Assembly: GCA_028753945.1 (NCBI GenBank)
Contig: JAPNXP010000009.1
Coordinates: forward strand, 6,014,001-6,078,000
DNA from: Hexactinellida sp. DTS-2022
Lineage: Eukaryota > Porifera > Hexactinellida
Direction: 5' to 3'
Length of the DNA stretch: 64,000 bases
Shown here: positions 52,001 through 64,000 of the stretch, in pieces
Numbering within the stretch: position 1 is the first letter of the stretch
How the letters are laid out: every line of letters begins with the position of its first letter
Position numbers and translations under genes: made by a program
The notes under the pieces: model-generated
Told to the model about the DNA's origin: nothing
What the model saw: only the letters and a program-made list of their open reading frames with translations
Databases searched by the model: none

Positions 52001-55000
52001 GAAGCTGTGAGCAATTGTACTTACCCATGGTTGCATACAATTATTCCCCTTATATCTAGGTTGACACGAACAGTCTGTCAGCCAGCAGCATTGTGCTGTT
52101 CTCCGCTACCGACTCAGTGCGACTCTCCGCGCCCGCTTCCATCCAGCCTCGGAACGCGGACAGCATCATGTCCCTGCTTCTCTCCCAGCAGGACACCAAC
52201 GCCATCAAGCTCAGCAGCAGTATTGCCACTTCCGTTGCTAACACATTCCTTAATGCCACTGCTGTTGCTATTCTCGACACTTCCGGCAACCCCCTCACGC
52301 CCATCTACAACCTGTCTCCTCGCGACTTATCCTCCGACGCGACTGGCCCTGCTCTCCTCGAGTTCGATCTCGACATGAACACCGGGCAGCTAGTGCTGTC
52401 GTTTGACGAAGTTATACTCGCCTCTTCGGTGCAGGTACGCTGCTTAATTACACTGAATAGCTATATTACTTATTTATATGACATCACTTTCTAGCTGACT
52501 GGAATCACAATGGGAGATCGGCGTAGCATCTTAGGATTCAGCTCCTCTCACACGCTCACTCCCCTGAGTCAGATATCTCTCTCTAGCAGCAGCGTGCTGT
52601 CAGTCTCGCTCTCCACTCAGGACCTGGATAGCGTAAAGATAGCTGGAGTGGGCATCTCTGTACAGTCCACCTACATTAGTCTCTCTGAGCTCACAGCCAC
52701 GGACATGAGTGGGAATGCTAATCAGGGAACTGGGACAGCTGCAGAGTTACAGGTCTCTGCTCTCACGGCAGATGCTACGAGCCCACTCCTCCTCTCTTTC
52801 GATCTGGACCTCAACACGGGAATCATGGCTCTTAGCTTCACAGAGGCTGTGACAGCTAGCAGCTTTGTCCCGTCTCTGGTCGCCCTGCAATCCGATCAGT
52901 TCGGGACAGGGAGCAGTCTCTCCCTCTCCGAGGGCGTGCTACTGGGCGGAGACGGGCCTCTGCTGCGGCTACAGCTCAGCACTGGGGACCTCAACCTTCT
53001 CAAAATATCACCTGTAGCCCGTGACAGCTTTTCAACATACTTGTCTTCTCCCAATCCACTCGTGCAAGACTCGGCAGGAAACCCAAATGTTGTTATTCAG
53101 TCCTCGCTAGCTTTGCTTGTTCAGACATACGTATCTGATAATACGAGCCCTGAGGTCAGTAATGTTATTATTTGATTCTTAATGCATTCATGTTTATATA
53201 CTCTGTATCAGGTGCTGATGTTTTCTCTCGACCTACAAGCCAGGACTCTCTCTCTTGTATTCAGCGAGGCAATACAGATCTCCAGTCTGAGTATCAACCA
53301 GTTTTCTATTCAAGACAGACAGCTCACTCCCTCGCAGTCCTTCTCACTCACCTCCAGCTCTTCCACACTGTCGTCTGACGGTACAGACATCTCTATAGAC
53401 ATCTCTAATGCCGACTTTAACAGTATTTCTGCTCTGGAGCCACTTGGCACCTCGATAGAGGACACTTTTCTGACAGTCACTACGAATGGAGCGCAAGACT
53501 TTGCTGGCAATAACATAGTGCCGATACTATCTAGCTCCGCTCTCCGGCCGCAGAACCATTCCCTCGACAGGACCAGTCCCCTGCTCACTGCGGCTAGTCT
53601 GGACTTAGACTCGGGCGTTCTGAGGCTGGAGTTCGATGAGACGGTCTCACTCGAGAGTTTTACTCCCAGCTTAATCACACTACAGAATAGCGCTTCCGGC
53701 CCTACTCAGTCCATCACGCTTTCTGGCGGTGTTAGCACTCGGCCGATTAGCACTGCTATTCTCCTACAGCTCCTTGACACTGATACGAACACGATTAAGG
53801 CTCTGACAAACTTATTAACAGGCGCTACAAATTCTTTCATATCGTTCCCTTCATCCCTATTGCAGGATATGCACTACAATCCGATCTCACCAGTGTCTCC
53901 ATCAGCTGCGAGAGCTATTTCTCCTCTCACGCCTGACACCACAGATCCTGTCCTGTACAAGTTTGATTTAGATCTCAACACAGGTCTCTTGTTGCTATCG
54001 TTTGACGAGACGGTTGACTTATCCACTTTATCTGTTTCCTCTCTGACTCTCCTCTCTTCTCCCGGAACTTCCTCTCCAGCCTTGGTGCTCTCCGATTCTG
54101 TTCCCTCCTCCTCTGGTCTCCTACTAGAGGTCTCCCTCTCCATAGACAGTACACAGCTGGAACTACTGAAGCAGAGAGATATCTGTCTCACTTCTGACTC
54201 TTGTTTCCTATCTGTGAGTACAGCTTTCTTGCAGGACACGAATTCAAATCCTATTTCCACGATCCCGGTATCTGCTCCTCTGCCAGTGACAGAGTTTATT
54301 CCAGACACAACTCAGCCTGCGTTGCTGAGTTTTGACTTATTTGATTTGGATTCTGGTGGCTTGATCAGTTTGCAGTTCTCGGAAATAGTCCGTTCATCCA
54401 GTTTCAACCCAGAAAGCATTACCTTGCATGAGAGATTCTCGAATTCTCTAACGAACCTAGTTATCTCTCCACAGTCTTACTTACAGAGCCCAGTATCCGA
54501 TCTGATTATCAATCTCACACTCAGCAATTACGACCTGAGTAGAATTAAGCTTGACCCTATCCTCTGTATCTCTCCTAGCTCCTGCTTCCTGAGTATCGAC
54601 TCTCAACTCGTCGCTGACCAGTCGGGTAACCTTATTTCCTCAGCTCCTGCCACTCGGTATCAGCCAGCGCTATTTGTATACGACACCACGGCTCCCTCTC
54701 TCGTGGAGTGGGAGATAAGCCTAGCTAGCACTGGATTGGCAGTTTTTGTGTTCGATGAGATTATCTCTGAAGTTTCTTTTGACAGTTCTAAATTAGTCTT
54801 TCTGAACCCTCTCGGCACAAACGGTACCTTCAGTCCCTCTAGTGGTGCTATCACCAGGTCTTCAGATGGATTCTCTATTGTGTACGCATTCACGCAATCG
54901 GATCTAGATGGAATCAAGATTTCTGAGCATATCTGCACTAGTATAGAGGACTGCTATCTCTCGTACACTCTAGCACTCGTCACTGACGTCAGCAGTGTGC

Positions 55001-58000
55001 CGGTTGAATCTAGACCTGTAGCCTTAGCTCTACAGACCATTAGCTATTCCCCAGACATTATTTCCCCTTATCTAGTTTCCTTTACACAATTTAACTTGGA
55101 AACTCGTTCTTTCAACTTGCTCTTTAATGAGCCAGTGAATATATTAACTGCGGTACTGACGGACATAACTATCATAAAACATCGATATATATATGTGTAC
55201 ATTACACTTAATGGCGGTGAGATTGAGTGGGTAGATGCATACAGGAAAGAGGTTTGTTTACTTACATTATTTTTAACATTTTGTTAATTTTTCATTATTT
55301 ATAACATTTTGTTAATTTTTCATTATTTATAACATTTTGTTTATTTTTCATTATTTATAACATTTTTGTTATTTTCGTAGGTACGCGTTTACTTGACTCG
55401 AGAGGATTACAGGTCGTTTCTCCAATGGGTGGATCTAGCCGATAACGCACACACCACTTCGGTATTCTACCCATCTGGCATGATACGGGATATGGCATTC
55501 AACCCAGTCTTAGAGATAACCAACCTTTCCGTTGTACCTCTAGAGATTCATGGATTTATTAGCGACACATCTCTCGCTTCTCTGATTGCTTTCGACATCG
55601 ATATTAGCAACAATACTTTAACATTGGAATTCAGTGACGTTGTTAGGAGTGCCTCTTTGAATACGGTTGGTATAACACTTTTATCTCAGCCTCGCTTGAA
55701 CTCTACCAGCCACCAGTTCGCATACAATGCTACTGAAATCAACCCAACTGTTCTAGCTCCTGTAGATGCTGCCAGGGACTATTATATCATTTTGTCTCAA
55801 CTGAAGGCCCCACCCCCAGGTCTGGCTGCTCCTAATGACGACTTTAAAATAACATTTAAAGGGAAAGATTTCAATGAGATAAAAATCCTGACAGACCTAG
55901 CTACTTCTAATGTCGATACATTTATTCTTACCTCAGAGGACGTTGTTGTTGATATTTATGATAGAAATGTAGTCTCTTCGGAATTCTTACAAGTGCGGTC
56001 ATTCTATCCAGACTTTGTGCCTCCCAACTTAATTGCATTTACACTTAACCTAACTTCTTCCACTGCTACGCTCACATTCGATGAGCCTGTAAACCCGTCA
56101 TCTCTGATAGCGTCTAGGATTGTATTCCAGAACGCTGCTGTCCCGACTGTGCAGTATCGACTGTCTGATTCTATTAACTCTGGTGCTACAATTGGTATTT
56201 CAGTGTTTGTATTGGTGCTCGGGTATAAAGATTCAAACGCTCTTCTGTCTATCTCCAATTTAACAGAAAACCTCTCCACTACCTTATTGAGACTGGACTC
56301 AGGTGCGCTTTCAGATCAGAACGGAAACCCTTGCAATTCCATTCCAACCAGTTCTGCTATTTCAGCTACTTCATTTACACCGGACACAACTCGCCCTTAC
56401 CTCGTATCCTTTGACCTCAATCTCAATGATAACTATCTGTCTTTGTATTTCAACGAAGCCGTGAATCCCTCCACATTTAATCTGTTAGCTATCACTTTAC
56501 AGAATGCTCGAAGTATTAATGAGAGTACATTTACCCATACGCTATCCTCCGTTTCTTTTGTGTATACTCGTAGCTATGACGGCCTCGTTTTCATAACACT
56601 CGTAGACGCGGACCAGCTTTTGCTAAAATCCTTATTTACACTCTTTGCTAAAGTGAGCAACAACACTTACATTTCATTCCCAGAGTATACCATACGGAAT
56701 TATGCGAATCTTTATGTTGAGGCTGTGAGTCCGTACAATGCTCGCGAAGTGAATAACTTGATAGAAGACCTAACTTGCTACGCCACTCAAGCAAGTGTGT
56801 ATATTCCTGACTCTACTCCGCCGATTCTGGAAGCATTTGATATAGACTTGAACACTGGACAATTGGAATTCTTCTTTAATGAAACTGTTAACCACTCTTC
56901 CGTCTTCCTGCCGGCTGTAACTCTGCTGGATGCTGCTACCAGCCCTCAACACGAGTACCAATTGAAGTTTATTGGAGAGGTGTTCAGTCCTCGTAACAGT
57001 GAGAATCTTACTATGTTTATTAGCCAAGAAGATCTCATATTTATTAAAGATAACCCAAGCTTGTTTATATCTACCGGTAGCTCTCAGCTCTCTTTCACTC
57101 GATTGTTTATACAGGACATGTCCGATAACTCGATTGAAGCTGTTGATTATGCAGCAGCTATTCAAGCACGCGAATTCCAAAGGGACAGTTTTGGACCTCT
57201 GCTCAATAGCTTTTCACTTGATTTGGATTTGGGGCTAGTCAATCTCACTTTCAACGAACCAATAAATGTGTTGAATTTTAATCCCGATTCAATCACAATA
57301 CAAAACGCGGTTATTCTCGCCTCTCAGAACTTTACTCTCACTGGAAATCAGGGACCTATTTCCGTCAACTCTCCCGCTACTATACTAAGCTTTACCATCG
57401 AGTCAAATGATTTGCTAGTTCTCAAATCGATCCCGGATCTCGCTACCTCCGTTAATGATACATTTCTAACTCACACAGACTCTCTCATCCGCGACAAATC
57501 TCCCCCCTCTGGCAACAGTATCAGCGCTATCAGTGTAGGAATTCGCGTTTCTGAATTACTGTCCGACACCACAAGACCTAATCTCGTTAGTTTCCCATTT
57601 CTCGACCTTAATGTTAATCAGTTTGTTATTTCTTTCGATGAGCCGATGGACACTCGATCTCTGCTTCCGGAGTTTCTCACATTTCATGCCTCGCAAGGCG
57701 GTCCTATTTCGATTCCCCTCACAGGGGGCACATTTGTATCTTCCTCTGAACTGGATAGAAGTATCGTCATAGAGCTCAATCAAGCAGATAGATTCTCTAT
57801 CAAGAACAACTCAAATATCGCTACCCAACCTTCTAACACATTTATCTCGACAACTTCCCAATTAATTAATGACACAACTGGAAACCCTGTGAATACCATT
57901 CTACCGGCTAACGCTCTCCAGTACAACTTCTTTGCTATTTTACCTGACACGACAGGTCCTCTTGCCACAGACTGCCATCTCGACTTGGACACAAGAATGT

Positions 58001-61000
58001 TGTCACTCACATTCGATGATCCAATTGATCCCATCACTCTGAGTCTCTCAAGGATAACTCTACATCGAACTAGCGACGGGACTAATCCAGATGATAGCTA
58101 CGAATTCCAAGACACAGTCATTTCCAGCTCTCCTCCTGGCTACTCACTTGATGTGGCTATCACAGAACGAGATTTTAATGGTATTAAAGTTGAGGCATTC
58201 GTAGCAGTTGACGAGAATACGACTCATATTTCTATGTTGGCCGATACGGTACGAGATCTATCGAACAATCCATCTGAGTCAATCCTGTCTACCTCTGCTA
58301 TAACGTGTTCCCAGTACACCCCAGATAAGGCCGCCCCCTATGTCACTCTCTGGACTCTCGATATGGACTCCACCCCCACTCTCACAATCGACTTCTCAGA
58401 GACGGTGCAGCTGGATAGCTTGCAGCTGGACTCTTCGCCTATCACACTAGTGGGGCTACAGGGCCAGCTGTTCAACTTGACAGGCGGCGAGTTCAATAAA
58501 TTACCAAATTCCCCCCGGGTAGTAATTTCTCTAACCATTGAGGACACAAACGCGATTAAAGAGCTGCTATTTCTGGCTACGAATATTGACGACACATTCC
58601 TATCTGTTCTTGCTGGTGCCATGTTTGATCTAGACAGCAACCCTCTCCAACCAATAAATGTATCTCACCCATTGCAAGTTAGTATGTTCACTGCAGATAC
58701 CACGAGTCCTAACCTACTCTATTTTAACATTGATATGGATACTGGCCGGCTCTGGCTGACCTTTGACGAGATAGTGAATGGCAGCACTCTTATTCCGTCT
58801 CTGATTGGAATCCAGCATACCATCCAGCCCGATCCTCCGCTATACAGCTTCACAGGCGGTGATTTTCCTAACGGATTCAGCACCGTTACTTATCTCAATA
58901 TAACTATTTCTGATCTTAACGAGATAAAGCGACTTGAGGGCCTCTCTGTCTCTAACCTTACAACCTATCTTACCATGCGAGAAGGTGCAATTATGGATGT
59001 TATTAGTGACTTATCGTCCAACCCAGTTAATGAGATATTTAACACGGGTCCTATAAAAGTAACAAGATTTATTCCTGATACCACAAACCCGATCTTCTTT
59101 AGATTTTCTCTTAATCTCACCTCTGAATCTCTCTCTCTAACCTTTGATGAGACGGTAAGTTTTATTAATTTTAACTATATTTAACCATTTATATCACGAT
59201 TAACTCTCATTAGTAGTAGTCTGTGTACGCTAAATGAGACGTCTGTATTATTTTATCACATAGGTTGAGTCGTCTTCGTTCAACGTATCAGACATTCGTC
59301 TACAATCTATCATGAGTGGTAACTTTACTAATCCAACATCAATCTTTCGTTACCTCACATCTACGGGCCCTTATCCCAGTGCCCTCCTAAGCCAAGATTC
59401 TACTGTTCTCACAGTTGGGCTAGGACAGGATGATCTCTACGCGTTCAAGAAATATCCGAAATTTGTATCATCGGCAATGACAACTTACCTTTCTTTCAGT
59501 GAGAAACTAGTTACGGATATGAACTCAAATCCTGTGTTACCGGAACTCACCTCTCCTCTTCCATTTCCTCACAGTTTTTATTCTGACACGATCAGGCCCT
59601 CTCTCTTATCCTACACTATAAATCTTACTTCGGAGTTGTTGGTTCTGTCATTTTCAGATATCGTCAATGCCTCTTCTCTGGACATAAGCGGTATATCTGT
59701 GCAGAGTGATGCCGCGAGGCGGTCCACTACCGAATTCTATGTTCTTTCTCCTGTCTCTAGCTGGGGCTCCACTCAATACGACTCACTAGTCACTGTGTAC
59801 CTCGGCCTGAGTGATCTGAATGAAATTAAAAAGCTGAGAGGTCTCGCTGTTGATGGGGCCACTACATATTTGGCTTTTGAAGCTAAGACGATTGAAGATA
59901 TGAATAGGAATCAGTTGAATCCAATCGATCCATCTCAGGCTTTGGGCCCATTGAGTTACTTTCCCGATACAACTCGCCCTATACTCCTATACTTTGAACT
60001 GGATCTCGAGCAACATTTAATTATACTTTACTTCTCCGAGACTGTATTTATTGATACATTGAATGTGTCAGAACTCAGTTTGCAGTCCACTGCGTTTGGT
60101 GGAACATCCTACAGCTTGAGTGTCAATAGCATTAGTATTGACTTGGATGGGCCTCGTATGACTCTTTCTCTCGATCAGACAACGGATGTGAATTCTCTCA
60201 AACTTCTAACAGACCTGGCTCAGAGCCCTAACACTACATTCATTAGCATTACTGAGAATTTTATATTGGATGCATTCGGGAATAAAATAGTTTCCATAGA
60301 GAGCTCCAGTGCACTTCAGGTGGTCTCGTATCTTCCTGATGTTACCGGTCCTTATCTGCTTGGATTCGATTTAGACATTGATTCAGCTGTTGTGACTCTC
60401 TCTTTCAACGAACCTGTCTCTTATAGCTCTCTGGTATTTACAAGATTGAGATTTCACAGCGATTTACTTGGGCTCTCTTCTGTTGTGAACATATCTAATG
60501 GCACTCGTATCCCCCCGAATGGATTGGAAATCAAATTCAGATTAACTGTGCTCACTCTCAATCAGCTAAAACTCGATCGAGGCGTGGCTACGCTACTAAT
60601 TAACACCTTTATTTCCATTCAATTAGGAGCCATATACGACCTAGCACTAGTTAGAAACCCCGCGTTTGAGAGCACTTACGTAGTAACACTATTGACACCA
60701 GACACAACTCCACCTAATCTTCTGTACTTCCATACCGATATGAATGTTGGTGTACTCACTCTAAATTATGACGAAGTTGTAGATGCTAGCACATTGGATC
60801 CAACTACATTCACATTGACAAATTCTCAGAACCCAACTGAGACACACACCCTAACTGGAGGAGATACAACTAGTCCGAATGGCCTACAAGTCCTTCTTAA
60901 TCTAACTGTGCAAGATTTAAATACTCTGAAACAGATGGAACAACTCTATACGGAAAGGTCGAATTCCTATCTCACGTTCTCATCTCTAGCTATAAATGAT

Positions 61001-64000
61001 ATGTCTGGTAACCCTGTCACTGCCATTTCAACTTCCTCAGCTCTTATCACCTCTGTATTAATCAACGATACCACAAGGCCTGTGCTACGTACATTCGAAT
61101 TTGATTTAAATTTGGCACAACTAACTCTCAATTTTTATGAAACGATCGACATCTCAACGCTAAGAATTGATCAGATATCACTCCAGCAGTCTTCTGACTC
61201 TCTTGTTTCTCACACACTCACAGACGGGTATGTGGTCTCACTCGAGGACGACATCTCTGTTAAATTCAACCTCACTCTCCCAGACCTCAATCGGATCAAA
61301 GCACTCCAGATTGCCATAACTTCCGCTACAACTTGGCTTACGTTGACAAATGATACTATAAGAGATATGAATGGCAGGAGGATAGTGGAGATTACAAATG
61401 GCTACAACGCAAGGCTGGTAAACACCTTCATTCCAGATGTCACAGATCCTGTGTTACAGTATTACGACTTGTTTGTCAATAACGGTACTATCATGCTACA
61501 TTTCTCTGAGACAGTCAATGCATACTCTCTTGATGTCTCACAACTCTTCATTCAGCCTTCTCACAATGAAACTGATCCCCTCCTAACTCACTCCCTCTCC
61601 CTCCCATCTCACACACCAACTGGCTACAGTCCTGATGTACTCGTGTACATCTCAGTTGAAGATCTCAACGAGATAAAGAGACTTACCAATCTGGCTGTAT
61701 CTTCCGATACAACATTCTTATCGCTTACTCCCTCTGCAATCAGGGATATGAGTGACAATCCTGTCACGCCTGTCTCTGAATTAAACGCATTGCAAGTGAG
61801 AAATTTCGCATCTGACATATCTCCCGTAGCGTTACGTGGGTTTGACTTTGACTTGAACTCTGGTGTGATTACACTGAACTTCTCTGAGCCTGTGTATCCA
61901 TCTACTTTGAATATTTCTCAGTTTTCATTTCTATCACAATCAAACATTTCTCTCGGAGGGAGTAGACTGATATTGTATGGGTCAGCTCTTACACTTGAAC
62001 CTACAACATCCCTACGGGTACAACTGACTCTAGAAAATCTCAATGAAATTAAGAGACTCTCCTCTTTAGCCACTGCTGTCAGGAATACATTCCTTTCCAT
62101 CACAAAGCACGCTATACAGGATACGAATTATAATTCCATAGTCGCTATTCCTCCTATCAGAGCTCTCCAGGTCTCTACTTTTGTGAATGATATGACTTCG
62201 CTTCAACTCGTTAGCTTCAATTTGGATCTTTCGAACAACACTTTAACTGTTTTCTTTGACGAGACAGTAAACGCTTCAAGTCTCATGGTTGTAGAGCTCA
62301 CATTTTTTGGAACAGACAACCTCACCCTTGGGCCTGAATACACCCTCACAGGCGGCGTTTCTAATTCTTCTGATGGAACTGTTTTGGTAGTGGATTTAAC
62401 TAGGAATGACCTCAATGCTCTCAAAGAAGATTTGCAATATTATATTAGTGACACAACAACCTTCATCTACCCTACTAGTAGCTTCATCAGAGACATGAGC
62501 GGGAACTTTCTCTCACAGCCGCTTGTTCCTATAGCTATTTCCATTTTTAATCCTGACATTATTCCTCCCAGAATTGAGTCTGCTTTTCTAGACATGAACC
62601 AGGGCATTTTAAGTCTGTCCTATGACGAGGTTGTTCTCGGATCTTCTCTGAATGTGGAAGAAGTGTTCATACAGGCTCGAATAGGCGCTACAGATAATGA
62701 ACAGCGATTGCGTCTCAACCGAACCCTCGGATCAGCTGATCAGACGGGGACTACCGATGGAGTAGATTCTGAGATATCCATTCGACTCGGGGCTAACGAC
62801 TTGAACGAGTTGAAGAGACTCACACAGATCGCTATGAGTCTCAACAGTACCTATTTATCTTTCTCCCAGTTCTCTATTGTAGACACGAATGGAAATAAAG
62901 TTGTCTCTCGCCCCTACAATAATCCATTACAAATTAGTGACCTCGTATTTGATATAACTCGTCCTAGATTATTATCATTCGATATCGACATGAACTCCGG
63001 ATACCTCGATCTAACTTTTGACGAGACAGTTAACGTGAGTAGTCTAGTTCACACGGAAATAACATTACAAGGAACCGAATCGTTTATTCAATCAATGACA
63101 CACTCCATTCTACTGAGTGGTGGTACTACGCTATCTCTGTTAGATTCGACTCAAATACAGTTCGTTATAACAACTGAAGATTTGAACCAAATCATGTTTT
63201 TGCAGTTGCTTGCTACCTCAATTAATGACACTTATATCGCAATTACGAATCACACTATTAGAGATATGAATAATAACTATGTCTGGGCGGTCTCCACTTC
63301 TTCTGCCATTCCTGTAACAGATTTCAAACCGGATACAACAAGGCCTAATTTAAACCAATTCACACTGGACATGAATCTAGGCATAATTACAATCTGGTTC
63401 TCTGAGACTGTTAATGCTAGTTCTTTGTACATCTCTTCCCTCACGCTACAGGATTACACGACTGCTGCTTCTAACTACACACTCACAAACAGCACCTCCT
63501 CCCAAACAGACTCGACCACCCTTCTAGTTTATCTATCATTCACAGACCTTAATGCTATCAAAAGCAATCGATATATTGTTACTTCACGTACCGATACTTT
63601 CCTTAGCTTTCCACATACACTCGTGTTGGATATGATTGGGAATTGGGTAAATCCTAGGCTAAATGGGTTTGCTATCCAAGCTGCTAACTTCACTCGAGAT
63701 TTCATCCGGCCCCTTCTCGAGGACTTCTCTCTTGACATGAACACTGGAGTATTAGTGCTCACCTTTTCAGAGACGATTGACACCAGAAACTTTAACGTAA
63801 CACAAATAACTCTACAGAGCATCCAGATCTATAATTCCTCTCTTACAGAGCAAACTTATACTTTGAGAAATACTTCTATCCTGGGAGAGGATTATTACAT
63901 TATTCCTATACAGCTAGGATATGAAGATATCAACAGTGTCAAGCAGCTCTCAGAACTCGCTACCTCAGTCTATACCACTTATGTTGACTTCCCCTGGACA
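49046..64000 (+). CDS. Giant secreted/surface protein of about thirty Ig-like repeats (partial at 3' end)
   Basis: Twelve exons join in phase: 49046-49477, 49618-49911, 50149-50553, 50606-50882, 50932-51128, 51299-51565, 51797-52006, 52060-52434, 52495-53154, 53212-55251, 55381-59154, and 59264 to the window edge without a stop. At least 4556 residues are encoded. A signal peptide opens the protein (FCILLLICLCIPASA). The rest is one repeat of about 140 residues, roughly thirty times. Its consensus runs DTTRPxLLSFDLDLNTG, LxLSFDETVNxSSL, a variable loop with LTGG, DLNxIK, then TFLS and DMSGNPV. The beta-strand pattern resembles bacterial SbsA-like Ig domains. Many NxT/S sites occur. A few repeats carry a close Cys pair. 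Function is unknown; an elongated extracellular or adhesive rod is inferred. The C terminus lies beyond the window. Confidence 0.9.
49949..50115. mobile_element. MITE with 31-bp inverted ends in giant gene intron 2
   Basis: The left arm begins CTTATATAGAGCTCAGCTCT and the right arm is its inverted copy with one difference, ending AGAGCTCAGCTCTATATAAG. The arms include CTAGTAGAGTTCAG on both sides. The target duplication is ambiguous because the tips read TTATA/TATAA. It fills most of the 237-bp intron 49912-50148. Confidence 0.75.
51160..51268. mobile_element. Degenerate pogo/mariner-like MITE in giant gene intron 5
   Basis: The left end TACAGGAGACGCTTGTTAAT and the internal TTGTTCGTGTTATCTGGAA match the better preserved copy at 51603. 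The right boundary is approximate. Confidence 0.5.
51603..51775. mobile_element. TA-flanked pogo/mariner-like MITE in giant gene intron 6
   Basis: The left end is TACAGTAGAAACTCGTTAAT and the right end is its inverted copy, finishing GAGGTTCTACTGTA. Each is bounded by TA. Length 173 bp, within the 231-bp intron 51566-51796. Best-preserved copy of the TTCGTATTA family in this window. Confidence 0.85.
55275..55375 (+). repeat. 28-bp tandem repeat in an intron of the giant gene
   Basis: About 3.6 copies of a 28-bp AT-rich unit start at 55275, 55303, 55331 and 55359. They fill nearly all of the 129-bp intron and run up to the acceptor TTTTCGTAG. Confidence 0.85.

Overview
This window looks like the nuclear genome of a non-vertebrate animal. 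The genes are split by GT-AG introns, many only about 42-60 bp long, and the spacers are AT-rich. The gene content is animal-specific: an interferon regulatory factor, an ECT2L-type F-box/Dbl protein, ZNF598, PSME3 and an ornithine decarboxylase antizyme. Sponges or other early-branching animals are plausible, but the sequence alone does not fix the phylum.

Layout. 0-11 kb: a six-exon protein of unknown function, an ICT1/MRPL58 ribosome-rescue factor and ZNF598, all on the minus strand, followed by a gene-poor stretch with a hAT-type MITE inside an older inverted-repeat element. 11-13 kb, plus strand: a probably myristoylated, tyrosine-motif-rich adaptor-like protein. 13-45 kb: a long run of minus-strand genes with short gaps, namely HACL1 (peroxisomal lyase), PSME3, an antizyme-like gene, two Ras-family GTPases, a KCTD-like BTB protein, ECT2L, a single-exon UBC-like/LRR/RRM protein and CTP synthase. 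Two of these hosts carry plus-strand genes inside an intron. A coiled-coil gene sits in ECT2L intron 2. Two miniature CNC-like bZIP genes and an IRF gene sit in a 6.3-kb CTP synthase intron. 45-49 kb: a VOPP1-like PPxY membrane protein diverges from a sperm-tail PG-rich repeat gene. 49-64 kb: the 5' part of a giant secreted protein made of about thirty repeats of roughly 140 residues, still open at the window edge.

Themes. Translation and protein quality control recur (ICT1, ZNF598, PSME3, antizyme, an E2-like fold). Several introns consist of about 50 bp of host sequence plus one small DNA transposon. Three copies of a 183-184 bp hAT-type MITE keep perfect 8-bp target duplications, and a second, TA-flanked pogo/mariner-like family occupies at least four other introns. 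The most unusual items are the giant repeat protein, the paired CNC-like mini-proteins that lack the bZIP signature asparagine, the UBC/LRR/RRM fusion, and an antizyme whose frameshift stop appears to be TAG.
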